Part shown: positions 9,628 through 19,627 of the stretch, piece after piece
Position numbering within the stretch: the stretch's first letter is position 1
How the letters are laid out: each line of letters begins with the position of its first letter
Assembly (NCBI GenBank): GCA_025716815.1
Contig: JAIXMN010000080.1
Location: 1 to 28,277 of the forward strand
DNA from: Dichotomocladium elegans
Taxonomy: Eukaryota > Mucoromycota > Mucoromycetes > Mucorales > Lichtheimiaceae
Direction: 5' to 3'
DNA length: 28,277 nt
Notes under the pieces: generated by a model
Databases searched by the model: none
What the model was told of the DNA's origin: nothing
What the model saw: only the letters and a program-made list of their open reading frames with translations
Made by a program: the position numbers and the translations under genes

Positions 9628-12600
9628 TCAAGGAGGAGAGGCAGAAACAGAAAACCATGAATCACCAGGATCGGGATCAGGAGCGATATGAGCAAGCGGA
9701 TGACACAGAGTGTCAACCACGTACAAAAGAGAAAGTAAGGCCGACCAGAAAGGAGGAGGGCCATCAGAGGCAGAGAGAGGAAGAGAGTTAAGAGCATGAT
9801 CGATCCGGTTGACCGAAGGAGGGGAAGGGGGCAGCTGCTCGATCAGAGAAGGATCGATAGCGCGGCACACCAGGAAGTGATCACGAGAGAGGCGAGCACC
9901 AGAGACGCAAGGACACTCTTCATCCATGTTCGTAAAGCGACCAAGCCGCCAGCGAACCAGTCGACTACGGGCAGTACGAGACATGGGAAGGTAGAGGATA
10001 GGATCCGGCCGTGATACAGAAGGACGACAAGCGCGGAGGAGAGCGAACTTACCAGAGGAGGTAGCAGATGACATTTGACGGTCAAACTGCTCTTGCCAAT
10101 GGGAGTCAAAGAGAGCCTTGAGAGCGGAGGAGGATGTAGGTGGAGGGACTGGAAGCGAACGGTATAGTGAGTTCTCGGAGAGAAGCTGCACCAGGCGAGG
10201 ATAACGCAGGCTATCTCGTAAGAGAATCACCAAGCAATCACCTGCCAGAGACCGAGACCGGAGGACGTAGCGAGTCATCAAGACCTTATACCGATGGAGA
10301 AACGGATGGATACAGGTAATGTGCTTAGCAACATTAACCCAAGAGCTACCCAGGAACATACCAACCAACCTATTCTGCAACTTGTCCAAGGCTTTTACAT
10401 CCGAGGATGTCAAACGAGAGATGGCCAGGCCATACTCAAGTTTGGGCCTAATGAAGCAAGTATACAGCCGCGAGGAGAGGAGAAGAGAGAAACCATTCCG
10501 GTTGACACCGACCGAGTTTAGCAGAGCCATGGTTTTGACAGCACCAGAGGAACGCAAAGCCAGGATGCCAGGACCGTAGAGACCTTTACTGCGGAAGGGT
10601 ATGTACACCAAGATACACAAACTCGTCCACAGTCGGAAGGGGCTCGCCATAAAGACGCAACCGAAAGTTGGACGTAGTGGAGGAGGAAGGAGACGGGGCG
10701 TTCAGGACAGCACACTTGGAAGGATTCCAACGATAGCCAAGAGAACGAGAGTGAGAGGCAGCCAGATCCAACATCTGCTGCACTTCATGAGATGAGCCAA
10801 AGATAGCAACATCATCAGCAAAAAGAAGGCAGTTGAGTGGAAGTGGACGGGACATACCAGGAGGACACACCGAAGTAGTACTGGCAGAGGCAACTGAACG
10901 CAAGAGAGAGGGGAGAGAGTTGATGTACAAAGAGTACAGGTGGGGACTCAGCACGGAACCTTGGAGGACACCAGTAGCTGGCCAAAAGAAAGAGGAGGAA
11001 TGGTTGGCGATAAGCACCGAGACCTGGACGTCATCAAACAAGTGAATCAGCAAACCAAGGATCGGGCGGGAGAGAGCAGAGTCAGTAAGAGCGCCATATA
11101 ACACGTCTATCGACAGTGTCATAGGCTGCCTTGATATCCAGAAAGGCCACAACAGGGTATGGTGGTGAGAGAGGAAGTAGTCATGCATAAGGTCATGCAA
11201 GCAGAGGGCCTGATCCAGAGGGCTACGTTGAGGACGGAAACCACCCTGTGCGACATCCAGAGGCGGAGAAGAGGACAAGAGAGCGGGAGCCAGACAGAAC
11301 TCAAAGAGTTTACGCATCACCGAAGTCAGAGAGATAGGCCTATAATTGGATGGATCTAGAGGATCACCTTTCTTATGGATAGGGAACACCTGGGCTTGAC
11401 GCCACAAGGTAGGAGTGTAGCACCACTGATAACAGATCTGGAACAGAGAAGACAGCACCGGTGCAAGGTCCGTGGCCACGGCCTTCAGCATTTCTGCCTT
11501 TAGGTGATCGCGACCCGGTGCCTTGCGGTTGGGCAATTGCTGGATGTGCTTGAGAATGGAAGGCACAGAGAAGAGACCAAGATCAGAATCAGGGACCAGA
11601 GAAGAAGAGGGGAAGCCAGAAACGAACGGGACCCTACCTGAGAAATCAGGAGGGGGAGCCGGACGATCCGCTGAGGAGAGGAGCGAGCCATCATATACCG
11701 TTGCCAAATGGGCAGCCATGGTATCAACCGCTGACTGTGGACCATCTGGGTGGGTATAAGAGGAGGAAGCCTGCTTGCGACGCTTGAGCCGAGCCAAAGT
11801 GGCAGTAGCCTTCGAGAAATCCTTTTCAAGAGAAGCACAAAAGTTCTTCCAAGAGAGACGTTTAGCAGCAGCAACAGCATGACGAAAGGAACGATGAGCA
11901 TCTTGGTATAGGGTCCACCAGTAAGCTTTGTCCACACCTAGGGAGTGACGCCACATACGGTATCGCCTATCCCGCTCACGAGCAGCAGCTTCGAGATGAG
12001 GGGTCCAGTACTTCTTCCAGTAACCTGGGCGGGAAGCCTTTGGACCAATGGAGTCATCTATGCACGATAGAAACACTCGTTGAGCGAGTCATTGAGCGAG
12101 TCTATCGGCGGACGAGCACCAGAGGGAGAAGAGACCAATTCAGAGAGGGTAGCCGCCAGGGGAGCCACCAAAGAATGGAACCGAGATCGGTACAGAAGCA
12201 AGGGATCCACTTCGTTCAGCCGGGAGAGATTCCACAGTCGACGAGGGGCCAAGACAGAAGAGGAGGAAGAGTCATCGTCACGGGGGTTGGAGGGGATATA
12301 CCCAAAGGACAGAAACATCAAGCGATGATCTGAGCCTAGGGATAAATCAGATTCCACCGAGAGAGAAGGAGAGACCATACCAGAGGTAGGGATGTTGGTG
12401 AGAAACAAGTCAATGATGCTACTAACCTCTACATTACGTCGAAACGAAGTAAAGGTAGCAACACCATGACTGAGTTCAGCATTAAGGACCCGAAGAGCAC
12501 GTTCACCAAGCCAAGGCAAGAGAGAGCGACCACGGGGGTTGACCACCAGATCACCTGTGAGAGCACCAAGACGAGCATTGAAGTCACCACAGAGAACGGT

Positions 12601-13050
12601 GTCAGAGGACAAGGGAAGGGAGTTCAAGACGGAGAGCGCCAGTTCAGAGGATAGACTGGGAGGGAGGTAAAGACAATGGACAGTGACTCGGCCAATTTTC
12701 ATTGACAAAGTATGAGCATTGTAGGACGGAAGTTGATGAACAAGGAAAGGACAGGAAGGAGAGACAAGACAACAGATACCAGCAGAACCACGACCATGAG
12801 CATTAACAACGGGCTTGCCATACAAATGGTACTGGGACCAGTTTGTAGGCAAGAGACCAGAGGTAAGCCAGGTTTCGGTGATAAAGAGGACATCAGCAGC
12901 ATCACGAGAATGGGAGAGGACATCATGGACGGTAGTGGCCCGAAGACCATTAGCATTCCATAATGCCAGCCGTAAGGAGGAGAGGACAGAGGGAGAGGAA
13001 GAAGGAGCGGAAGGGGTAGTCATAGTGGTTCTTGATGAGGGGACTCTCAT
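9628..13050 (-). pseudogene. LINE-D ORF2: APE endonuclease/reverse transcriptase, two frameshifts
   Basis: About 1,140 codons in three frames. Segment 1 (12058-13050) is the AP-like endonuclease: LALWNANGLRATT, LFITETWL, CGDFNARLG and GSDHRLM cover the active-site motifs. Segment 2 (10602 to about 12060) holds the pre-RT region and the polymerase: RKAPGRDHLKAEML, YRPISLTSVMRKLFE, QGGFRPQRSPLDQALCLHDL, TGVLQGSVLSPHLYSLYINS and FADDVAIFG. The second catalytic block (KAAYDTVDRR in the others) is disturbed near 11125, so a further local error is likely. Segment 3 (9628 to about 10602) is the thumb and C-terminus with TARSRLVRWRLGRF and the zinc motif CPC...DHFLVC. The joins at about 12060 and 10602 each need one base. 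It starts at the ATG of TAATG, directly coupled to ORF1. Confidence 0.85.
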
Positions 13051-13052
13051 TA
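13048..13052 (-). promoter_or_regulatory. TAATG stop/start overlap coupling ORF1 to ORF2 (LINE-D)
   Basis: The ORF1 stop TAA and the ORF2 ATG share an A. The same overlap occurs in LINE-A (4437-4441) and LINE-B (18265-18269). Such overlaps are known in some LINEs to allow termination-reinitiation; here the mechanism is inferred. Confidence 0.6.
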
Positions 13053-14039
13053 GATATCCATTTCCTCATCAGAGAACTCAGGGGCAGGAGCAGGGAGGTT
13101 ACGGAAAACGAAATCCGCCTGCTTGGGATCTTCCTTAGCAAGGCGGATTTTGGCTTCTTGTAGAGCCAGGAGGAGATCATTGTCATCGATCCATGACAAT
13201 TCCACGAAGAATCGACCGACGGCAGCGACAGAAACAGGACGAACAAAAGAGAGGGTATTCATGGCCCGCTGGTGGACCAAGGAAAAGGTTTCTTGGAGAC
13301 GCTCGGTCTCGGACAGAGAGGCGTACTTGGGATCGGCCAAGTGGGCAGGGTCGAGCGGGTCAAAGTCCTCAATGACTTGGGCTTGCGCCTTTGTCATAAT
13401 GGCGATGAACTTCTTGGCATACTGAGTATGCACAAGAACGCCAAGGACACCAGAGGCAGGAAACGAGATGTCAAGGATACGGCCAGTATCAACACCAGCA
13501 CGACGGAGACGAGAGCGAACTTCAGATCGATTGATCTTTCTGGATCGGCCAAGGTAGACGTACTCAAAGCCCTTGGGGCCTTGAGCCTCGGCGGACCTGA
13601 AGGGCCGGGCAGCAGAGATACGCTTTTTCAGCGGGCGGGCAGGGGTAACTTGGGCAGGGGTCTTGGGGGCGCGTTTGGCAGCGTCAGAATAGGAGTTACC
13701 CTCCTTTTGTGACTTACCATCAGTATCAGAGACTTTGGGAGCTTCAGAAACTTTGTTTGTAACAGAGAGATGTTGCAATTGCGTCTTCTGATGTGAAATG
13801 GTTTTCTCCATTTCGGTCATCTTCGCGATCAGAGAAGCATTTTGAGCCTTGAGCTGCTCATTTTCCTTTCTCAAGGCTAAGAGGTCAGAAATGACTGATG
13901 AATGTTGTTCTACAGTAGCAGAAAGTTGTAGAACTAAAGCTTGTAGCTGAACGGGTGTCATCGGAGCAGTAGATGGTGGCAGATGTGTAGCATCTTGCAA
14001 CCCATTGTGGTTGACATCGTTAAAGTCGAAATGCGACAT
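13050..14039 (-). CDS. LINE-D ORF1: coiled-coil/RRM-like RNA-binding protein (intact, 329 aa)
   Basis: The only uninterrupted ORF1 in the window. Residues 30-95 form a coiled coil (QLQALVLQLSATVEQHSSV, then LRKENEQLKAQNASLIAKM). Residues 100-155 are a basic, Pro/Lys-rich linker. An RRM-like segment follows at about 157-215 (FEYVYLGRSRKINRSEVRSR, RILDISF, GVLGVLVHTQYAKKFIAIM). The C-terminus contains DPLDPAHLADPKYASLS, also present in LINE-A/B ORF1, and an acidic end (EFSDEEMDI). The layout matches L1-type ORF1p: trimerising coil, RNA-binding domain, C-terminal region. It probably forms the RNP with the LINE RNA. Stop TAA overlaps the ORF2 ATG by one base. No CCHC knuckle is seen here; the zinc motif is in ORF2. 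Confidence 0.85.
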   Translation of the reverse strand: MSHFDFNDVNHNGLQDATHLPPSTAPMTPVQLQALVLQLSATVEQHSSVISDLLALRKENEQLKAQNASLIAKMTEMEKTISHQKTQLQHLSVTNKVSEAPKVSDTDGKSQKEGNSYSDAAKRAPKTPAQVTPARPLKKRISAARPFRSAEAQGPKGFEYVYLGRSRKINRSEVRSRLRRAGVDTGRILDISFPASGVLGVLVHTQYAKKFIAIMTKAQAQVIEDFDPLDPAHLADPKYASLSETERLQETFSLVHQRAMNTLSFVRPVSVAAVGRFFVELSWIDDNDLLLALQEAKIRLAKEDPKQADFVFRNLPAPAPEFSDEEMDI

Positions 14040-14217
14040 TGCGGAAATGATGTTGCAAAAGTTGACGAAATCGAAAAAGAAAAAATGCTAAAATAATCTA
14101 CTCGTCGAGGAGAATCGAATGGTACTATTTTTGTTGATGGATGGCTAAAACTGATAGAGATATGACGCGTTTTATGTTTTTCTTCGAAAAAAAAGAAAAA
14201 ATAGCGGAAAAAGAGAT

Positions 14218-14231
14218 GGGGATGTAGCTCA
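14218..14231 (+). repeat. tRNA-Ala 5' stub 5
   Basis: Exact copy of tRNA-Ala bases 1-14, the left flank of LINE-B. Its matching right-hand copy is the 5' end of the intact tRNA at 19628. Confidence 0.92.
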
Positions 14232-14251
14232 GGCGAAAATTTATGTTTTTA

Positions 14252-14295
14252 TTAGTTATAATGCATTCGTTCTTTTGAACATTACTGCTAACTAA
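14252..14295 (-). other. 3'-terminal hairpin of LINE-B
   Basis: Identical to that of LINE-A: TTAGTTA/TAACTAA, GCA/TGC, GTTC-TTTT-GAAC. AATAAA on the minus strand at 14248-14253. Confidence 0.65.
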
Positions 14296-14554
14296 GGTGA
14301 GACTATTGAGGAGTGAGACTGTCAATGAAGATGTGGAAAGGGGCCAAAAAAACCAAGACTCACGAAAAGTATATATAAGGGGGGAAAAAAAGTATGCGAA
14401 GAGGAAGGTAGGGGAGAACGGTGGCTACTCAACAGGCTTCAATACCATGGACTCCCTCGCATCGTGCACTAAAAGGGTTTGGCAGTGGAGGGTCGAACCA
14501 GAGGGCGGTATCCACACTGTCTTTCGACCACAGACGAGTATCAGGAAGCAAGAC

Positions 14555-17500
14555 CTAGCCATCACCAGCGGAGGAGGACGACCAGACAAGCCCAGGCTCA
14601 GGATCCGTTGTGTAATCACCTTCGGGATTACACAGTGTGTCAAAGTACCAAAGGATCCGACAGAGCGAGACCCAGTACAAAGGGCAGGGAGCAGAGGAAG
14701 AGAGAGGCAGTTGGTTGAGGGCATGATCCACCCGATGGACGGGGGAATCAGCAGGCAGGGAAGGCAAGTCAAGCCACAAGCGGGCAGGAACCGAGGGGCA
14801 CAGCAGCAGGTGGCGACGAGACGTGTGGTCGGTACCACAGGGGCAAGGCTTTGGCTTACCAGGAAGCCAGCCCATACGCCAGCGAACGAGGCGAGACCGG
14901 TCAGCACGGGAGGCAGGAACGTACAAGACGGGGTCAATCCCCAGGGAAGGACGGCAAGCGCGGATCAACACCTTGTCCGTAACGCCCAAGAAGGACGAAA
15001 ACAAGGAGGACCGGTAGTTACGGAGCCACTTGGCCAGAGAGGAAGCGGTGGGAGCAGACAAGACGGAAGCAGGGACGTCCTGTACCATGCGCAAGGAGCG
15101 CAAACGAGGCAACGAGGGATCCGGGAGCGAGCTGCTCAAAAGAGACAACAGACAATCTTCTGGGAGGGAAGCGGCTCGACAACAGAACTTGAGCACCAAG
15201 GTGTCAGCACGGAAGCGAAGAGAAGGCAAGTTGTTCAGGTGAACAAACACCATGGTAGAGGCAGTACGATGACCTCCAAAGATCATCCTCAGGCAGGTAT
15301 CTTGTGTCTTTTCCAGGGTCTTGTAATCCTTTTGGAGTAGGCGGGTGACGGCGAGACCATACTCAACCTTGGGACGCACGAAGGTGGCGTATAACCGAGA
15401 GGAGAGAAGAAAGGAGAAGCCAGAGCGGTTAGCACCGATGTCGCGTAAGCGAGCCATGGAGGCGAGAGCACCGGGTTTGCCTTTGGTTACCACCGAAGAG
15501 GAGCAGATGCCATTGCGGCGGAAGGGACACCAAGGTAGATAAACTCATCCACTGTAGGCAATTGCTCACCATACAGCTTCAAAGGGAGGAAAGCAGTAGA
15601 GGAAGGAGAGGGAGAGTTGAGCAAGGCACACTTGGCCGGAGACCATCGGTAACCAAGCTGCAACGAGTGGGACTCGGCTAGACGAAGCATCTGCTGGACT
15701 TCGGAAGAAGAACCAAGCAAAGCAACATCGTCAGCATACAGCAAGAGGTTGATAGCAGTAGGAGAGGGGGCCAGGTCAGTAGCGGGAGGATAAGTCCACG
15801 GATTAACCAGAGGACCGGAGGGAGAGGAAGAGAGGACGCGGGTAGTAGTGCTAGAGGCAGCAGACCGAAGCAGGGGAGCAAGAGAGTTGATGTACAGGCT
15901 GTACAGATGGGGACTCAAGACCGAACCTTGGAGTACACCTGTACGGGGCCGAAAGGAGGGAGACACTGTATTGCGCAACAGGATAGAGATACTGACGTCG
16001 TCAAACATGTTGGCGAGCAGGGAGACAAGACCACGAGGAGCACCGACAGACAGGAGGGAGTGCCAGATGATCCGGCGATCAACAGTATCGTAAGCAGCCT
16101 TGATGTCGAGAAAGGCAACCACAGGCCAGTGATGATGAACACGAAAGTACTCTTTCATAAGGTCGTGCAAGCAGAGGGCCTGATCCAGAGAACTTCGTTG
16201 CGGGCGGAAGCCACCTTGGGCGACGTCAAGGGGAGGCGAGACAGAGGAGAGGAAGGGAGCCAGACACATCTCAAACAGTTTGCGCATGATGGAGGTCAGA
16301 GAGATGGGCCGGAAGTTGGCTTCGACAGAGGGATCACCTTTCTTGTGAATAGGCACAACTTGTGCCTCACGCCAAAGGGAAGGGGTGTAGGACCATTGGT
16401 AGCAGAGAGCAAAGAGGAGAGACAGGACCCTAGCCAGAGGCTTTTTGATGGGCTGCAGCATTTCTGCACGCAGATGGTCAGAGCCAGGAGCTTTACGACG
16501 AGGCAGGAGCTTGATGTGACTCGTGATGGTATCCAACTGCCAGACGGCAGAGGAACCATCATCAACACTTGAATCAGTGCTGAGGTCGCCATCACCGTCC
16601 AAAGACGATGAAGAGTGGATCACACTTAACGACCGAGACACAGAGGGAGAACCGAGACCAACACCATCGCCCTGAGACGATGAGGGGTGGACCACACCAT
16701 ATGGTACGGAGAGATCAGAGGGAGGGAGGGAGCCGTCATCACCGCCCGAGGACGATGAAGGATGGGCCACATCATACGGCAGGGGAGCACTGGGGAGGTC
16801 CGGAGGACGCCCAGCCGGGAGAGAGGAGCCAGAGTACACGGAGGCAAGGTGGTCATGCATAGCGATCGCACCCGCCGCATCACCGTCTGGATTCACATAG
16901 CCAGTCTGTCGTTCCCGACGAGTCTTGATCCGCTTGATTTTAGAAAGCACCGTCTTGCTGAAGTCATCGTTCTCGAGAGAGTCACAAAAGGCGCGCCAGG
17001 AGGCTTGTTTCGCTCGACGTAGGTCTTGCTTGAACTTGTTGTGGGCCTCGATGTGCTTGTTCCACCAGAAGATCTTGTCCATTGCACTATGGCAACGTCG
17101 CCATCGACGGTAGAACCGCTCACGTCGCTCAGCAGCTTCTTGGAGGGCAGGGGTCCAGAACCGTTTCCAGAGGGCCGGCCGTTGGGCACGGGCACCAACC
17201 GACGAGTCCAACGAAGTGTATATCGCCTCATTGAGCCGAGTATTGAGGGCATCAATATCTGGGCGAGAACGAGGAGGGGAGGACAGAAGAGAAGAGAGAT
17301 CTTGGATAAGGGAGGAGGACAGAGAAGCAAACTGGTGATAGAAGAGGTCACGAACATCAGACTCACTTAACCGGGATAGATTCCAACAACGACGGATGCA
17401 AGGGATAGAAGGGGGAGACTCGCGGGCAGAGGGATGACCTACAGAGGCTGGAGGGGGGCAGTACTGCAATGACAAAGACATCAGCTTGTGGTCAGAGCCC

Positions 17501-18267
17501 AACGACAGATCTGAAGCTATGGCAATAGAAGAAGAAGGGGGTGAGGTATCAAATGTCGACAAGTTGGTAATAAAATAATCAACAATACTACTCACAGGGC
17601 GGCCATGACGGAAGTCAAGAAGCGTCGGGGTACCGTAGGAGAGGTGGCGGTTCAAGATTGACAAATTATTGTCCCTGCACCAGTCAAGGACGGTAGTACC
17701 ACGAGAGTTGTTACCTGAGTCACCAGTAACGTCGCCAAGGCGTGCGTTCAGATCACCACAGATGATCGTGTCATGGGAGAGAGGAAGCGAGGAGAGCACA
17801 GCAGAAACATCCGAGCATCTCATAGAAGGCTGGTCAGGCGGGAGATACAAGCAGATCAGACGCAAATGACGACCAAGTTGAATGCCAAGTGCGAACTGAT
17901 TGCCGGGTAGGGGGACTTGGAAGGCTGGCAGAGGACAGGAGGGATTGATAAGACAACAGATGCCTTGCGATCCACGGTAATCACCAGAGACGGGGATACC
18001 GGGAAGGTGGAACTGTTGCCAAGAGGTGGGGAGATGGCAGGGCGAGAGCAACCAGGTTTCGGTGATAAACACCACAGAGAACGATTGGCAGTGACGGAGG
18101 ACATCATCTATCGTGGATTCCCGTAGACCGCGAGCGTTCCACAGGCCGATAGTGATAGGGATAGGAGAGAGAGAGGAGCGGTTATTAAGGATAGGAGGAG
18201 GAGAAACAGGAGAAGGAGAGGAGGCAGGAGAAGGGTGTGTATTAAGAGGAGCACTTAGAGCACTCAT
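14555..18267 (-). pseudogene. LINE-B ORF2: APE endonuclease/RT, one frameshift near 15527
   Basis: About 1,237 codons, open for 926 codons (18267-15487) and then 312 more in another frame (to 14555). Residues 38-265 are the AP-endonuclease: WN at 43-44, E70 in FITETWL, GDLN at 171-174, SDH at 258-260. Residues 335-470 form the conserved pre-RT region. Residues 498-572 are a Ser/Asp/Gly-rich linker with three repeats. RT runs from about 585: RRKAPGSDHLRAEML, IHKKGD, NFRPISLTS (651-659), DIKAAYDTVD (721-730), TGVLQGSVLSPHL (776-788), YADDVAL (844-850). The second piece has VRPKVEYGLA, CLRMIFGGH and the zinc motif C-x-C-x8-H-x3-C (CPCGTDHTSRRHLLLC). No RNase H domain was recognised. The only break is GGGACACC where LINE-A has GGGAACACC, so one base decides whether this copy is active. 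Confidence 0.88.
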
Positions 18268-19226
18268 TAATACTCTTCCATGGCGGTATCAGAGAAGTCG
18301 GAGTCGTCGTTAGAGTAATCCAGAGGATCATCACGAGAGGCAAAGGGTTCTTGGGAGCAATGGATCGAAGATCCTCCTCAACGACCCAACCAAGGTGCAT
18401 GAATTCACGGGCGACGGGAGCAAACAAAGTGAGGCGATGCTGCGCTAAGTACTGCAGCGATCGGAGACAGCGTTGATGGTGCAGACGGCCGGCCACATTG
18501 GCCCGTTCCTCGAGAGAAAGAGCAGAGTACTTGGGGTCGGCGACGTGGTCAGGGTGAAGCGGGTCAAAGCCCTGGATGGTGGCAACCTTGGCGGAGGCGA
18601 GAAGGGTTTCAAATTCTGCTTGGAAACCAAGATGGATAAGCAGGCCAATGACATTTCTAGCCGGGAACGAAATGTCAATCACGCGACGGGGATCGATACC
18701 AAGGAAGCGAAGGTTTCGACGAACTTCCGACTTGGTAAAACGGCGGGAACGATTAATGTACACAGTTGTGTACCCAACAGGACCGGAGGTTTCGTTGAAA
18801 CCACGGACAATAGCTTCACGACGCTTGGGGGTAGCTTGCTGTGGCAGGGGGGACTTACCAGAACCCTTGGAAGCCTTCTTAGGCTTACGGGCGGCCACTG
18901 TGCTCCATTGGGAGGCTTCAGTGCCTTTGGGGACGGCGGGTGTGGAGGCAGCAGGTGTGGGGCGGCAGGTGCGGGGCAGGCGTGGGGACAGCAGGCGTGG
19001 GGGCAGCGGCCGCAGGGGCGGCAGATAGTTCAGCGAGGCGGGCACGGAGCTCAGCGTTTTCACGCTCGGCGGCCTGGTACTTACTCGTCATTTCGGCTAG
19101 CTGTTCCTCGAGCGCAGCGAACCGGGCGATGGTAGTGTCATGCTCAGTGACCCTTGCGGATAACTGAGCGAGTTGGGCGACTATGGCAGGGATGTCCGGA
19201 ATGGTGGAAATTGGCATTTCGGGCAT
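18267..19226 (-). pseudogene. LINE-B ORF1: coiled-coil/RRM-like protein, about two frameshifts
   Basis: Start is the ATG at 19224-19226 (MPEMPISTIPDIPAIVAQL). A coiled coil follows (about residues 12-70: LSARVTEHDTTIARFAALEE and on), then an Ala/Pro-rich low-complexity linker in a G-rich DNA stretch (18940-19020) where the frame slips. The next piece is a basic patch (ARKPKKASKGSGK), the RRM-like segment (TTVYINRSRRFTKSEVRRNL, VIDISFPARNVIGLLIHLGF) and DPLHPDHVADPKYSALS, the block shared with LINE-D. A second slip near 18340-18375 makes the C-terminus run out of frame. In the right frame it ends FSDTAMEEY and then TAATG into ORF2. Confidence 0.8.
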
Positions 19227-19627
19227 GGCGAATGTCGAAATTGCAGAAAATGCTGAAATCGAAGGGATGAAACAAAAAAGTGAAAATGGCTGAAATTTAA
19301 ATATGTTATAAAGCTAAATGAAAGCGTTTATAATATATTTAGATGGACGCGGTCAGGTTACTAGTTCTCGAGATATTCGCGGTCAAAGTCGAAAAAAACG
19401 GAAAATGTCGAGAAATCACGGTTCGAGATCGTAGCAAATAGTTGGCGGATTGAGCTGAAAGTTGGTATTCTGAAAGAGCTAAGAGAGGGCTTTCCAATGG
19501 TACTAGTTTCGTAGATGGATGGCTGTTTGCTGTAGAGTTATTGAGCTGTAAAGATTGGCGTTCGTAACTTTTTTTATTTTTCTGGGTTTGAATTCAGAAA
19601 AAATTAAAGAAAGCGGAAGAAAAGGTG

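Larger units (their letters stand above)
9346..14217 (-). mobile_element. LINE-D: near full-length LINE of a divergent subfamily
   Basis: Has a short 5'UTR (14040-14217), intact ORF1, ORF2 in three pieces, and a 3'UTR ending in the conserved hairpin. The protein is well diverged from LINE-A/B, the 3' end begins GGTGAAAG instead of GGCGAAAA, and the outer hairpin stem is different, but the insertion point after A14 of tRNA-Ala is identical. It is a separate lineage sharing the target. Confidence 0.87.
14232..19627 (-). mobile_element. LINE-B: most intact LINE, inserted in the surviving tRNA-Ala gene
   Basis: Full-length element of about 5.4 kb: 5'UTR (19227-19627), ORF1, ORF2 and 3'UTR. The left flank is the stub at 14218 and the right flank is the complete tRNA-Ala gene, so this insertion event can be read directly: nick after A14 of the tRNA sense strand, duplication of at least 14 bp, LINE antisense to the tRNA. 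The last 22 bases (19606-19627, A-rich with AGCGGAAG) are absent from the otherwise matching LINE-A 5' end; they are either extra 5'UTR or part of a longer duplication. By the landing-pad model it is the youngest insertion, which fits its 926-codon open ORF2. Confidence 0.9.

Noticed and set aside
391..14231. CRISPR-like array (regularly repeated identical short motif)
   Set aside because: The motif recurs at irregular multi-kilobase spacing and is the tRNA 5' end.
391..19627. LTR retrotransposon or tandem gene duplication
   Set aside because: No long terminal repeats, integrase, protease or RNase H. The repeated 14-bp motif is tRNA sequence at every junction and the elements are of different subfamilies, so separate LINE/SINE insertions explain it better.
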